Positions 18,245-26,699 are shown, counted from the stretch's first letter. The stretch: 58,378 bases of DNA from Bradyrhizobium sp. JYMT SZCCT0180 (GCF_018130165.1 NZ_JAFCLZ010000039.1:1-58378), one strand, 5' to 3'. The notes: generated from the letters alone by a model not told the origin. A program made the numbers and translations.

Positions 18245-19047
18245 GGACCAACGGCCCGCTCGCGCTGATCTTCCATACCATCTTCGTCGTCATCATGCTG
18301 GCGCCGATCCTGGTGGTCTGTCTCGTCGCCTTCACTCCCGAGGGCTATCTGTCGCTGCCGACCACCAGTTTCTCGCTGCGCTGGTTCAGGACGATCGCGA
18401 ACTATCCCGAGTTCGTCCATGCGTTCTGGGTCAGCCTCGGGCTGGGCGCGCTATCCTCGCTGGTGGCGGTGCTGTTCGCGGTGCCGGCGGCGCTTGCCAT
18501 CGCCCGTTACAGTTTTCGCGGCCGCGACACCCTCGCCGCGTTGTTCCTGTCGCCGCTGATGATCCCGCATGTCGTGCTCGGCATCGCCTTCCTGCGCTTC
18601 TTCACGGCGATCGGCATTGGCGGCAGTTTTGCAGGACTGCTGGTCGCGCATGTGGTGGTGGTGTTTCCGTTTGCATTGCGGCTGACGCTGGCCGCGGCGA
18701 CCGGCATGGACCGTTCGATCGAGATGGCCGCGGTCTCGCTCGGCGCCGGCGACTGGACGCTGTTCCGCCGCGTGACGCTGCCGCTGATCCTGCCGGGCGT
18801 CATCAGCGGCTGGGCGCTGGCCTTTATTCAATCCTTTGACGATCTGACCATGACCGTCTTCCTGGCGACACCAGGCACCGAGACGCTGCCGGTTCGCATG
18901 TTCCTCTACATCCAGGACAACATCGATCCGCTGGTGACGTCAGTCTCGGCCAGCGTGATCGCGATCACCATGACCGCCCTGATCCTGCTCGACCGCTTCT
19001 ACGGGCTCGACCGCGTGCTGGCCGGCAAGAACGACCCGGGGCGCTAG
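18241..19047 (+). CDS. ABC transporter permease 2 (PotC-like)
   Basis: The 268-residue permease has six predicted membrane helices and an EAA-type loop (SLGAGDWTLFRRVTLPLILP), the hallmark of polyamine/opine-type ABC permeases. The ATG overlaps the stop of permease 1 by 4 bases. It is the last transporter gene; the first FAD oxidase starts 10 bases further on after an AGGAG ribosome binding site, so uptake and oxidation are in one operon. Confidence 0.9.
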   Translation: MRTNGPLALIFHTIFVVIMLAPILVVCLVAFTPEGYLSLPTTSFSLRWFRTIANYPEFVHAFWVSLGLGALSSLVAVLFAVPAALAIARYSFRGRDTLAALFLSPLMIPHVVLGIAFLRFFTAIGIGGSFAGLLVAHVVVVFPFALRLTLAAATGMDRSIEMAAVSLGAGDWTLFRRVTLPLILPGVISGWALAFIQSFDDLTMTVFLATPGTETLPVRMFLYIQDNIDPLVTSVSASVIAITMTALILLDRFYGLDRVLAGKNDPGR

Positions 19048-19057
19048 GAGAAGCCAT

Positions 19058-20197
19058 ATGTCAAAGGATTATGACGTCGCGGTCGTGGGCGGCGGATTGC
19101 TCGGCTCCGCTATCGCCTGGGGTCTTGGCCGGCTCGGAAAGAAGGTCGTTGTTCTCGACGAGGGCGACATCGCCAAGCGCGCCTCGCGGGCAAATTTCGC
19201 GTTGGTCTGGGTGCAGAGCAAGGGCCTCGGCATGCCGGCCTACACCGGCTGGACCATGCGGGCGTCCGAGACCTGGGGCAGGCTCGCCGCCGACTTGAAG
19301 GACCAGACCGGGCTCGACGTCGCCCTGCAGCAGAATGGCGGTTTCCACCTGACGCTTGGCGAGAACGAGTTTGCGCAGCGCGCACAGCTTGTCACGCGCA
19401 TGCACAACCAGGTCGGCGCGGCTGATTACCGGATGGAGATGCTGTCGGCCTCCGAGGTCAAGAAGATGCTGCCGCTGATCGGGCCGGAGGTCTCCGGTGG
19501 CAGCTTCTGTCCCTGGGACGGGCACGTCAATTCGCTGCGCACTTTCCGCGCCTTCCACACCGGGCTGAAATTGTTCGGCATCGAATACTTTCCCGAGCGG
19601 CCGGTCTCGGCAATCGCGCGGCGCGGCGGCGAATTCCACCTCTCGACATCGCAGGGCGAGATCCGTGCCGGCAAGGTCGTGCTCTCCGCCGGCAACGCCA
19701 ACCAGTCGCTGGCGCCGATGGTCGGCCTGTCGGCGCCAATGGGTCCGACCCGCGGTCAGATCGTGGTGACCGAGCGTACCATGCCGTTCCTGCCGCATCC
19801 CCTGACCACCATTCGCCAGACCGACGAGGGCACGGTGATGATCGGCGACAGCAAGGAAGATCAGCTCGACGATCGCACGCTGAACCATGCGGTCAGCGCT
19901 GTGATGGCGGATCGGGCGCAGCGCACGTTTCCGCATCTGGCGCGCCTCAACGTCGTGCGCACCTGGTCCGGCATCCGCGTGATGCCGCAGGATGGTTTCC
20001 CGATTTACGATCAGTCGGAGAGCGCGCCGGGCGCGTTCGTCACCTGCTGTCATTCCGGCGTGACGCTGGCTTCCAACCACGCCTTCGAGATCGCGCGTAT
20101 GGTGGCGGCGGGCGCGCTCGAACCGGAACTGGTCGGCGCGTTCTCGGCCCGCCGCTTCGACGCCAACCATGCTGCGACCGGCAGCGGCTATTACTGA
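19058..20197 (+). CDS. FAD-dependent amine/D-amino-acid oxidase (DAO family)
   Basis: The 379-residue enzyme starts with the FAD-binding GGGLLGSAIAWGLGRLGKK and has a DAO-type fold ending in GAFVTCCHSGVTLASNHA, where family members contact the isoalloxazine ring. Such enzymes oxidise the C-N bond of secondary or primary amines and release an imine or a keto compound. It directly follows the importer permease and precedes the three-subunit oxidase. This makes two DAO-like proteins in the operon (the other at 21941), so this one may act on a different step or substrate. The substrate is not readable from sequence. Confidence 0.87.
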   Translation: MSKDYDVAVVGGGLLGSAIAWGLGRLGKKVVVLDEGDIAKRASRANFALVWVQSKGLGMPAYTGWTMRASETWGRLAADLKDQTGLDVALQQNGGFHLTLGENEFAQRAQLVTRMHNQVGAADYRMEMLSASEVKKMLPLIGPEVSGGSFCPWDGHVNSLRTFRAFHTGLKLFGIEYFPERPVSAIARRGGEFHLSTSQGEIRAGKVVLSAGNANQSLAPMVGLSAPMGPTRGQIVVTERTMPFLPHPLTTIRQTDEGTVMIGDSKEDQLDDRTLNHAVSAVMADRAQRTFPHLARLNVVRTWSGIRVMPQDGFPIYDQSESAPGAFVTCCHSGVTLASNHAFEIARMVAAGALEPELVGAFSARRFDANHAATGSGYY

Positions 20198-20232
20198 CAT
20201 CGACACGACCCGAAGGGGCGAAGAGGCAGCCA

Positions 20233-20529
20233 ATGTTCAAACGATCCGATCAGGACAGCAGACGATCCGTGCACATCGTCGTGGACGGGGCCGCCGTCGC
20301 GGCGCGCGAGGGCGATACGGTGTCCGCAGCGTTGCTCGCCTCCGGCCGTGACGTGCGCCGCGCGACCGCGGTGAGCGGCGCGCCGCGCTTGCCCTATTGC
20401 ATGATGGGCGTGTGCTTCGACTGCCTCGTCACCATCGACGGCGTCGGCAATCGGCAGGGCTGCCTCGTGCCCGTCGCCGAGGGCATGCAGATCGAGATCC
20501 AGAAGGGCAAGCGGGAGATCGGCCGATGA
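20233..20529 (+). CDS. [2Fe-2S] small subunit, HcnA-like / opine oxidase gamma subunit
   Basis: The 98-residue protein has the plant-ferredoxin-like cysteine pattern C56-x4-C61-x2-C64-x12-C77 (CMMGVCFDC then GC), matching HcnA and the small subunits of hydroxyproline and opine dehydrogenases. The expected length is about 100. Its TGA overlaps the start of the large subunit gene (ATGA). Role from family knowledge: it carries electrons between the flavins of the two larger subunits and the respiratory chain. Confidence 0.88.
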   Translation: MFKRSDQDSRRSVHIVVDGAAVAAREGDTVSAALLASGRDVRRATAVSGAPRLPYCMMGVCFDCLVTIDGVGNRQGCLVPVAEGMQIEIQKGKREIGR

Positions 20530-21944
20530 ACACGACTGCCAGGCGCGAAAGTTATGATGTCGTGGTGATCGGGGCAGGGCCCGCCGGGCTCGCCGCCGCC
20601 ACGACCGCGGCCGAGGCTGGCCTGTCGACGCTGCTGCTCGACGAGAACGCCGGTCCCGGCGGCCAGGTCTGGCGCGCCATCGCCTCGACCCCGGTGACGG
20701 AACGCGACCATCTCGGCGCCGACTATTGGGCGGGCGCCAAACTTGTCGAGGCGGTGCGATCAAGCGGCGCCGAAATCATCCACCGCGCGACGGTCTGGAG
20801 CCTCGACCGCAATCTCGAAATCGGCGTGTCGCTCGGCGGCGCGTCGTTCTTCGTCAAGGCGCGTCGTGTAATTCTGGCGACGGGCGCGCTGGAGCGGCCG
20901 TTTCCGATTCCCGGCTGGACCCTTCCGGGCGTGATGACCGCAGGCGCCGCGCAGACGATGCTGAAATCGTCGGGCCTCGTGCCGGACGGGTCGACGGTGA
21001 TCGCCGGCCAGGGGCCGCTGCTGTGGCTGCTCGCCGCGCAGATCCTACGCCTCGGCGGTCGTATCGACCGCATCCTCGATACGACCGAGCGTCGAAATTA
21101 TTTTGCCGCGCTGCCTCACGCCTTCGCCTTCATGACGTCGCCCTATTTCGCAAAGGGTTTTGCGTTGATGAGGCAGGTGCGCGCCAAAGTGCCTGTCGTG
21201 TCTGGCGTCACCGAACTCGCTGCCGCCGGTGACGGCGAGCTCGCAACCGTAACCTATCTGTCCGGCGGCCGGCGCGAGACTGTTCCGGCCGAGTTGCTGC
21301 TGCTGCACCAGGGCGTGGTGCCCAACGTCAATCTCGCGATGGCAACTGGGATCGAACATCGCTGGGATGATTTGCAGCTGTGCTGGTCGCCGGTGCTCGA
21401 CCGCGACGGCAACACGTCGGTCGAAGGCATCGCGATCGCCGGCGACGGGGCCGGGATCGGCGGCGCGGAAGCCGCCATTGTCCGCGGCCGTATCGCCGCA
21501 CGCGCTGCGGTCGAGGCGCTGGCGCCCACGGCTGCTGCCAGGCTCGCGCCGATGGCAACCTTCAGGGGTGCGCTGGTAAAGGCTGAGCGCGGCCGCATTT
21601 TCCTCGACACGCTGTTCCGTCCGGCCCCGCAATTTCGCATCCCCTCTGGCGACACCATCGTCTGCCGCTGCGAGGAGGTATCGGCCAAGGACATTCTTGA
21701 CGCCGTCGCGATCGGTGCGACCGGTCCCAACCAGCTCAAGGCCTATCGCCGCACCGGCATGGGTCCCTGCCAGGGCCGGCTCTGCGGCCTGACCGTCACC
21801 GAGCTGATGGCGCAGGCCCGCGGCAAGACGCCTCAGGAGATCGGCTACTACCGGCTGCGTGCGCCGGTGAAGCCGATCACGCTGGCGGAACTGGCGGCGG
21901 TGCCGAAGACCGATGCCGACGTCAATGCGGTGGTGCGCGGATGA
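20526..21944 (+). CDS. FAD/NAD-type oxidase alpha subunit, HcnB/OoxA-like
   Basis: The 472-residue product starts at the ATG overlapping the small-subunit stop. It has an FAD-binding GAGPAGLAAATTAAEAG near residue 17, a second dinucleotide-binding region (VIAGQGPLLWLLAAQ) and a C-terminal BFD-like [2Fe-2S] domain with C380-x-C382 (VCRCEE) and C415-x4-C420 (GPCQGRLC). This layout is that of opine oxidase subunit A and HcnB. The stop overlaps the start of the beta subunit. It probably forms a membrane-associated heterotrimer with the genes on both sides. Confidence 0.9.
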   Translation: MNTTARRESYDVVVIGAGPAGLAAATTAAEAGLSTLLLDENAGPGGQVWRAIASTPVTERDHLGADYWAGAKLVEAVRSSGAEIIHRATVWSLDRNLEIGVSLGGASFFVKARRVILATGALERPFPIPGWTLPGVMTAGAAQTMLKSSGLVPDGSTVIAGQGPLLWLLAAQILRLGGRIDRILDTTERRNYFAALPHAFAFMTSPYFAKGFALMRQVRAKVPVVSGVTELAAAGDGELATVTYLSGGRRETVPAELLLLHQGVVPNVNLAMATGIEHRWDDLQLCWSPVLDRDGNTSVEGIAIAGDGAGIGGAEAAIVRGRIAARAAVEALAPTAAARLAPMATFRGALVKAERGRIFLDTLFRPAPQFRIPSGDTIVCRCEEVSAKDILDAVAIGATGPNQLKAYRRTGMGPCQGRLCGLTVTELMAQARGKTPQEIGYYRLRAPVKPITLAELAAVPKTDADVNAVVRG

Positions 21945-23062
21945 CCAAGCTTGCGGATGCCATCATCATAGGTGGCGGTATCCACGGATGCTCGACCGCG
22001 CTTCATTTGTGCCTCGCCGGCATGAAGCCGGTGCTGATCGAGAAGGACTATGCCGGCCGCCACGCTTCGGGCGTCAATGCCGGCGGCGTCCGCCAGCTTG
22101 CACGGCATGTCGCCGAGATCCCGCTCTCGATCCGCTCGATGGGAATCTGGGAGCGGATCGAAGCGCTGGTCGACGATAGCTGCGGCTTCGAAAGCCACGG
22201 CCAGGTGCTGGTCGCCGAGAACGCCGCCGAATTCGATGCCTGTCGCGCGCGCGTCGCCGAGCTGAACGCGCTCGGCTTCACCCACGAGGAGCTGATCGAT
22301 GGGCCTGAGCTGCGGCGGCTGGTGCCGGCGGTGGCGGAGACTTGCCCCGGCGGCGTGGTGTCGCGGCGCGACGGCGCGGCCGAACCGGCCCGAACCACCA
22401 CCGCGATCCGCCGCAAGGCCGAAGCGCTCGGCGCAACCGTCGTTGAGGGCGTCGCCGCAACCAACATTCGAAAGCAGGACGGGCTGTGGCAGGTTGATGT
22501 CGGTGCCGATAGCTATGCGGCGCCGGTGCTCGTCAATGCCGCCGGTGCCTGGGCCGGCCGCATCGCCGCTGATCTTGGCGAGCCGGTGCCGGTCGAAACC
22601 GTGGCGCCGATGCTGATGATCACCTCCCGCGTGCCGCATTTCATCGATCCCGTCGTGATCCTGCGCGGCCGCAAGCTGTCCTTCAAGCAGTTCGCCAACG
22701 GCACGGTGCTGATCGGCGGCGGCCATCTGGCGACGCCGGACCAGGATCGCAACGAGACGGTGCTGGACTGGCGCAGTCTCGCCATCAGCGCCCGCACCGT
22801 GTTCGAATTATTTCCCGTGATGCGCAGCGCCACCATCGTGCGCGCGTGGGCCGGCATCGAGGCTCGCACAAAAGACGAACTGCCCGTCTTCGGCCCGAGC
22901 GCCCGCCACGCAGGGCTCTATCACCAGTTCGGTTTTTCGCTGCACGGCTTCCAACTCGGCCCCGGCGCCGGCGCCGTAATGACGGAGCTGATCGCGAGTG
23001 GCGGCACCCAGACCCGGATCGGCGATCTCGGCATCGAGCGCTTTCATTCTTCCACACCCTAG
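21941..23062 (+). CDS. FAD-dependent oxidase beta subunit, HcnC/OoxB-like (DAO family)
   Basis: The 373-residue DAO-fold protein has the FAD motif GGGIHGCSTALHLCLAG at the N-terminus and a C-terminal YHQFGFSLHGFQLGPGAG segment, typical of the catalytic subunit of opine or D-hydroxyproline oxidases and HcnC. The 4-base overlap with the alpha subunit shows coupling. Family knowledge: this subunit oxidises the C-N bond, and the alpha and [2Fe-2S] subunits take the electrons away. A RidA gene follows 18 bases later. Confidence 0.9.
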   Translation: MTKLADAIIIGGGIHGCSTALHLCLAGMKPVLIEKDYAGRHASGVNAGGVRQLARHVAEIPLSIRSMGIWERIEALVDDSCGFESHGQVLVAENAAEFDACRARVAELNALGFTHEELIDGPELRRLVPAVAETCPGGVVSRRDGAAEPARTTTAIRRKAEALGATVVEGVAATNIRKQDGLWQVDVGADSYAAPVLVNAAGAWAGRIAADLGEPVPVETVAPMLMITSRVPHFIDPVVILRGRKLSFKQFANGTVLIGGGHLATPDQDRNETVLDWRSLAISARTVFELFPVMRSATIVRAWAGIEARTKDELPVFGPSARHAGLYHQFGFSLHGFQLGPGAGAVMTELIASGGTQTRIGDLGIERFHSSTP

Positions 23063-23080
23063 AACCAAGATGAGGACATC

Positions 23081-23428
23081 ATGAACATCATCCGCAACAT
23101 CCGCACCCCGATCATGCACCGCGCCGTTGAAGCCAACGGGTTCGTCTTCGTCGGCGGCACGATCGCCGACGACACCAGCGTCTCGATGGGCGAGCAGACT
23201 CGCAACATCCTCGGCAAGATCGCGGGCTATCTGAAGGAGGCGGGCACGGATCGATCGCGCGTCGTCAGCGCCTCGATCTTTGTGACGGATCTCTCGAAGA
23301 AAAAGGAGATGGACGCGGCCTGGACCGAATTCTTTGGCGACAATTTGCCGGCGCGCGCCACCGTCGGCGTGGCCGATCTCGGTGGCGGCGCCTTGATTGA
23401 GGTCGTGGTCACCGCGCTCAAGGGCTGA
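23081..23428 (+). CDS. RidA/YjgF-family enamine/imine deaminase
   Basis: The 115-residue product shows the family start RTPIMHRAVEANGFVFVGG and the C-terminal pattern PARATVGVADLGGGALIEV, in which the Arg binds the substrate carboxylate. RidA proteins hydrolyse reactive enamines and imines to keto acids and ammonia. As the last gene of an operon with two amine oxidases, a job in clearing the imine products is likely. A strong stem-loop follows the stop codon. Confidence 0.88.
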   Translation: MNIIRNIRTPIMHRAVEANGFVFVGGTIADDTSVSMGEQTRNILGKIAGYLKEAGTDRSRVVSASIFVTDLSKKKEMDAAWTEFFGDNLPARATVGVADLGGGALIEVVVTALKG

Positions 23429-23439
23429 GGCGCGCATTT

Positions 23440-23477
23440 CCCTCTCGTTTCATCGGCTGACCGGTGAAACGAAGGGG
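23440..23477 (+). terminator. Stem-loop at end of opine-type operon
   Basis: CGTTTCATCGG pairs with CCGGTGAAACG (11 bp, one G-T pair) around the tetraloop CTGA, and outer CCC/GGG bases extend the stem. It lies about 12 bases after the RidA stop. No T-run follows, so it may end or protect the transcript rather than be a textbook intrinsic terminator. Confidence 0.5.
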
Positions 23478-23619
23478 ACCCGTGCGGGTTGCGGTTATTC
23501 TTCCGCTGGGCCGGCAAGGCTGCGACGGAGGCGCTGGGTTTCGCGCCACGTCTCATGAGCCTGTTTGCCAAAACGAGCGAGCCTGGCTGCGACCTGCATG
23601 ATGATGAGTGTGACCATGG

Positions 23620-23829
23620 CTATCGGCCCGCCCTTGAGAACAAGCGATCGATTTGGCGCTCGGCATCATCTGACAGTTGTTGCAGCCCGTGGTCGGTAAC
23701 GTACGTCTCAACGGCGCGGGCAGCCCGTCGCTCATTGGATTCGATACGAGCGCGCAACAATCTTGCAAAAAATGAAGTCTTTTCGGTCGGGGCAGAAAGC
23801 CAGGCCCCAGTGGTTAATACGTTCGCCAT
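23620..23829 (-). CDS. Small hypothetical protein, 69 aa
   Basis: The start ATG at 23829 has an excellent AGGAG ribosome binding site 8 bases upstream (aAAAGGAGCCATCTA-ATG). The product is soluble with a long, charged helix (FARLLRARIESNERRAARAVETYV) and a C-terminal helix (SDDAERQIDRLFSRAG). No domain is recognised. It lies alone between the opine operon and the DUF3750 gene. The DNA upstream contains an inverted repeat and a direct repeat that could be operators. Confidence 0.72.
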   Translation of the reverse strand: MANVLTTGAWLSAPTEKTSFFARLLRARIESNERRAARAVETYVTDHGLQQLSDDAERQIDRLFSRAGR

Positions 23830-23895
23830 TAGATGGCTCCTTTTCGGAGTTGTCCTTGGGGCGAATTTCCTACCTGAGCCAGAGATAAGGGGTGC

Positions 23896-23925
23896 TGCGC
23901 GTAATGCGAGATCAAATTACGCGCA
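23896..23925. promoter_or_regulatory. Perfect 10-bp inverted repeat upstream of the 69-aa gene
   Basis: TGCGCGTAAT and ATTACGCGCA are exact inverted copies with a 10-base spacer, so half-site centres are 20 bp (two helical turns) apart. The centre lies about 80 bases upstream of the minus-strand start at 23829. This geometry suits a dimeric or tetrameric DNA-binding protein. Confidence 0.45.
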
Positions 23926-23953
23926 TCATGCATGAATTTTTGCCGCATCATGC
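23923..23953. repeat. 9-bp direct repeat next to the inverted repeat
   Basis: GCATCATGC occurs at 23923-23931 and again at 23945-23953, a 22-bp period. It overlaps the right arm of the inverted repeat at 23896-23925. It may be part of the same control region; the sequence alone cannot show a function. Confidence 0.4.
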
Positions 23954-24011
23954 GAGTGACGATGCGGTCACATCGCGCGACGCCAATCCAGCGGCAAAGG
24001 TTAACGGCGCG

Positions 24012-24752
24012 CTAACTTCCAGCCGCCATTCCCAATCGGCCGATGCCCGGAAATTTCAGCGCCGGCCGGCGAATATCGAACCCCAGCACCGCGCCGAGGA
24101 AATTGATCTCGAAGCCTTCGATCCATCCGACGGTGAGGCCGAGATAACCTCCGAGCGACGCAAAAACGCCGGTGCCGGAAGCCGTCAGTCCGAATGACTT
24201 GCCCTCGTAGGGATAGTCTTTCCCGATCGCGGTGGGCGGCAGCACGGCCATCAGTTCGGGGACCGCATTGAGGACGGCCTGCACGAACGTGTTGGAGTTC
24301 GGACCCGGCCACGGGCTGTAGTCGCCATAGGCCCGGAATCGATAATTTTCGACGACGTGACGGATCTTGGGAATGAGGCGACTTGCTTCCTCACCATCGA
24401 CCGCGACGATGGTTTCGGGGGTGGCGCCGAACCAGCGCGCATCGGCCGCGAAGCCGTTGGTCCGGATCGGCTCGCCCCAGGCGGTGTAGTCATAACGGGT
24501 GTAGGTCGCGGCGTTCGGCTCCTTGATGACGATCCAGGTGTGGATCGCGAAGATCGCCTTCCACCGCAGCGTGCGCGCGCCATAAATGCGAATCACCGCA
24601 TCGGGATGGCGGGATGCCTCGGGCAAAAGCCCGGCGCTGGAGCGGTCCGCCGTCTGCCAGCCCCCGCGGGGTTCAGCGGAAAAATAGCGGGCCGCCGATA
24701 CACCGATCGGGAAAAAAACCAACGACAGGAAGATGATGACTAGTTTGATCAA
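24012..24752 (-). CDS. DUF3750 domain protein, membrane-anchored
   Basis: The 246-residue protein begins with a hydrophobic segment (LVIIFLSLVFFPIGVSAA) that is a signal peptide or membrane anchor. The following domain contains IYGARTLRWKAIFAIHTWIVIKEP and NTFVQAVLNAVPELMAVLP, which I recognise as DUF3750. The conserved His in AIHTW and Asn-Thr in the NTF segment recall a papain-like/NlpC fold, which is speculative. It is a single gene; the function of the family is unknown to me. Confidence 0.78.
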   Translation of the reverse strand: MIKLVIIFLSLVFFPIGVSAARYFSAEPRGGWQTADRSSAGLLPEASRHPDAVIRIYGARTLRWKAIFAIHTWIVIKEPNAATYTRYDYTAWGEPIRTNGFAADARWFGATPETIVAVDGEEASRLIPKIRHVVENYRFRAYGDYSPWPGPNSNTFVQAVLNAVPELMAVLPPTAIGKDYPYEGKSFGLTASGTGVFASLGGYLGLTVGWIEGFEINFLGAVLGFDIRRPALKFPGIGRLGMAAGS

Positions 24753-24922
24753 GGGGGCAGCTGGCGTGATTGATAGGACGGACTACGATCCCTCATATAG
24801 TCCGCAACTTTGTTTGCGCCAGTTTGGTACCCGGACTGGGCCCGGACAAAAAATCGCGAAAACAACCCCATGCAACGTAGAACGGGCTCCTGGTCACGCC
24901 ACCCGGGCTGCGCTGCGTCCCG

Positions 24923-25804
24923 TTAGGCCAGATTGTGAACCCATGCCTCCGGATAAAGCGCATAAGCGTCGCCACGGCGTGCAAGGCGCGAAAATGCGGG
25001 GAAATGCAGGTGCATCCCGGCGATCAAGATGCCGTCTGCGCTGACGCGATCGAACATGCGTTTTCGTGAGGCCGCCGCCGCGGCGAGGTCGGTGTCGAAG
25101 GCCATGCCGGCTTCGGGAAACGCGGTCTGCACTTCCGGCACGTGCACGGTGTCGCCCCAGATCATCAACTGATCATTATCAGATGCAATCAGATACGCGG
25201 TATGGCCCGGCGTATGCCCGAGGCTGGGTACTGCGGTCACGCCGGGAAAAACCTCGCCGTCTCGAAACAGACGCGTGCGTTCCCTGTACGGTTCGACCTG
25301 CTCCCGGCCGGCGCCAAAATAGAGCTGCCTGGCTCGCTCGTCGGCCTTGCTCATCTCGCCATCGTCAAACCAATAGGCCTGTTCGTTTTCGTGCATGACC
25401 AGTTCCGCGTTCGGAAACAAGCGTTGGCCGTTCGACATGTCGGTCAGGCCGGCGGAGTGATCCGGGTGCATGTGCGTGAGCAGCACGGTGTCGATCGATT
25501 TCGGATCGATGCCGGCTGCCGCAAGATTACGCTGCACGTGGCCGGCGGTCGGCTGCAGATAATTGCCCGATCCGGTGTCGACGATCGCGATACGACCCTT
25601 CGAGTGGATCAGGAATGTGTTGACGCTGGTTCGCCGCGCCGGCCGGAATGCGTCCTGCAGGATTCGGCGTGCTTTCTCGACGTCGACGTTGCGCATCACC
25701 TCGAGATTGCCGTCGAGATAGCCATCGCTGATCGTGGTGACGACGATGTCCCCGATCTTGCGATGATAGACGCCGGGAATTTGCTGTGCGGGCTGCGAAG
25801 GCAT
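24923..25804 (-). CDS. MBL-fold metallohydrolase, lactonase-like
   Basis: The 293-residue product (ATG 25804, AGGG ribosome-binding match 9 bases upstream) has the metal motif THMHPDHSAG near residue 110, a second His in LGHTPGHT, Asp in WGDTVHV and a final His in GMHLHFP, so the binuclear zinc set is complete. Such enzymes hydrolyse lactones, thioesters or similar. The start of a longer frame has no signal peptide or better ribosome site. It lies 35 bases downstream of the alpha/beta hydrolase gene on the same strand and probably shares its transcript. Confidence 0.87.
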   Translation of the reverse strand: MPSQPAQQIPGVYHRKIGDIVVTTISDGYLDGNLEVMRNVDVEKARRILQDAFRPARRTSVNTFLIHSKGRIAIVDTGSGNYLQPTAGHVQRNLAAAGIDPKSIDTVLLTHMHPDHSAGLTDMSNGQRLFPNAELVMHENEQAYWFDDGEMSKADERARQLYFGAGREQVEPYRERTRLFRDGEVFPGVTAVPSLGHTPGHTAYLIASDNDQLMIWGDTVHVPEVQTAFPEAGMAFDTDLAAAAASRKRMFDRVSADGILIAGMHLHFPAFSRLARRGDAYALYPEAWVHNLA

Positions 25805-25839
25805 GTTGGAAGACCCTGTGCAATGGAGGAGGGGTGCGA

Positions 25840-26631
25840 TCAGGCATCGAGCGTCTTGAGGAACGCGTCGATGCAATCGGAAAACAGATCAGGCGTTTGC
25901 ACCGCCATGTAGTGGCCTGAGGGAATTTCGACGTAGCGTGCCCCGGGGATTGTTGTGGCCGTGGCTTCCGCGAGTGCGGGCGGGCGCACGCGGTCAAAAC
26001 TGCCGCCGATCACGAGCACGGGACAGCTCAGCCTTGTCAGTTCGTCCTGCATGTCGAGGCCGGCCAGCATGCGCCAGATCGTGGCATAGCTCGCGGGATC
26101 GTTGCCGAGCCACCGCGCCCGGTATCGTTCAAAGCGCGCGATGTCGCCGCGCAGCTCCGGCGCATAACCATTCTGCATCGAATCGGCGACGGCGAAAGCC
26201 ATGCCGGCGGCCTCGATCTTGAGGAGCCGTTCAAGCGCTGCCGCGCGACGCTCCGCTGCGACGCCGGTGGCCGGACTGCTGACCGCGACCGCGCTGGTGC
26301 GCTCGGGGTATCGGGCCGCGAAATGAAGTGCGATTGCGCCGCCGAGGGCGACACCCGCCAGTGCGACCTTGCCGGCGATGCCGAGCGCGTCGAGCAGGCC
26401 TGCGATGTCGTCGGCCATCGTATCGATGCCAAGCTCGCCGCGCACCTTCTGGGACATTCCCGCGCCTCTGGTGTCGTAGCGCAACACCCGACGCGCTTCC
26501 GAGAACCGTGGCACGACGTCGTCAAAACTTTCGAGTGAGCCAGCCATTTCGTGCACCAGCACCAGGGTGCGGTCACCCTTGCCGCTGAGTTCGTAGCGCA
26601 GCCCGACGCCATCAAGTTCGATGAAATCCAT
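25840..26631 (-). CDS. Alpha/beta-hydrolase fold protein lacking the nucleophile serine
   Basis: The 263-residue product has the fold markers of enol-lactonase-like hydrolases: oxyanion loop VHEMAGSLESF, nucleophile elbow region LAGVALGGAIAL, acid Asp213 (GGSFDRVRPP) and His240 (SGHYMAVQ). The elbow reads G-V-A-L-G, so the residue that should be Ser (or Cys/Asp) is Ala95. The rest of the triad is in place. It may be a non-hydrolytic family member (for example a cofactor-free oxygenase-like or binding protein) or inactive. ATG 26631 has a GGGA match 8 bases upstream. It is the first gene of a pair with the MBL protein. Confidence 0.85.
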   Translation of the reverse strand: MDFIELDGVGLRYELSGKGDRTLVLVHEMAGSLESFDDVVPRFSEARRVLRYDTRGAGMSQKVRGELGIDTMADDIAGLLDALGIAGKVALAGVALGGAIALHFAARYPERTSAVAVSSPATGVAAERRAAALERLLKIEAAGMAFAVADSMQNGYAPELRGDIARFERYRARWLGNDPASYATIWRMLAGLDMQDELTRLSCPVLVIGGSFDRVRPPALAEATATTIPGARYVEIPSGHYMAVQTPDLFSDCIDAFLKTLDA

Positions 26632-26668
26632 TACAAGTTCCCGGCTTCTTTTTTGACACCTGCCAACG

Positions 26669-26699
26669 CACCAACAGCGCACGGCGTGCGCTGTTGGTG
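26669..26699 (-). terminator. Perfect 14-bp inverted repeat between convergent-spaced minus-strand genes
   Basis: CACCAACAGCGCAC and its exact complement GTGCGCTGTTGGTG flank a 3-base loop (GGC). It lies 39 bases after the stop of the DUF4440-like gene on the minus strand and upstream of the hydrolase gene. There is no T-run in the expected position, so termination is plausible but not certain. Confidence 0.45.

Noticed and set aside
20233..23062. Direct assignment of the three-subunit oxidase as hydrogen cyanide synthase (hcnABC)
   Set aside because: Subunit layout is the same, but the ABC importer, LysR gene, extra FAD oxidase and RidA fit opine or amine catabolism better; cyanide formation cannot be claimed from sequence.
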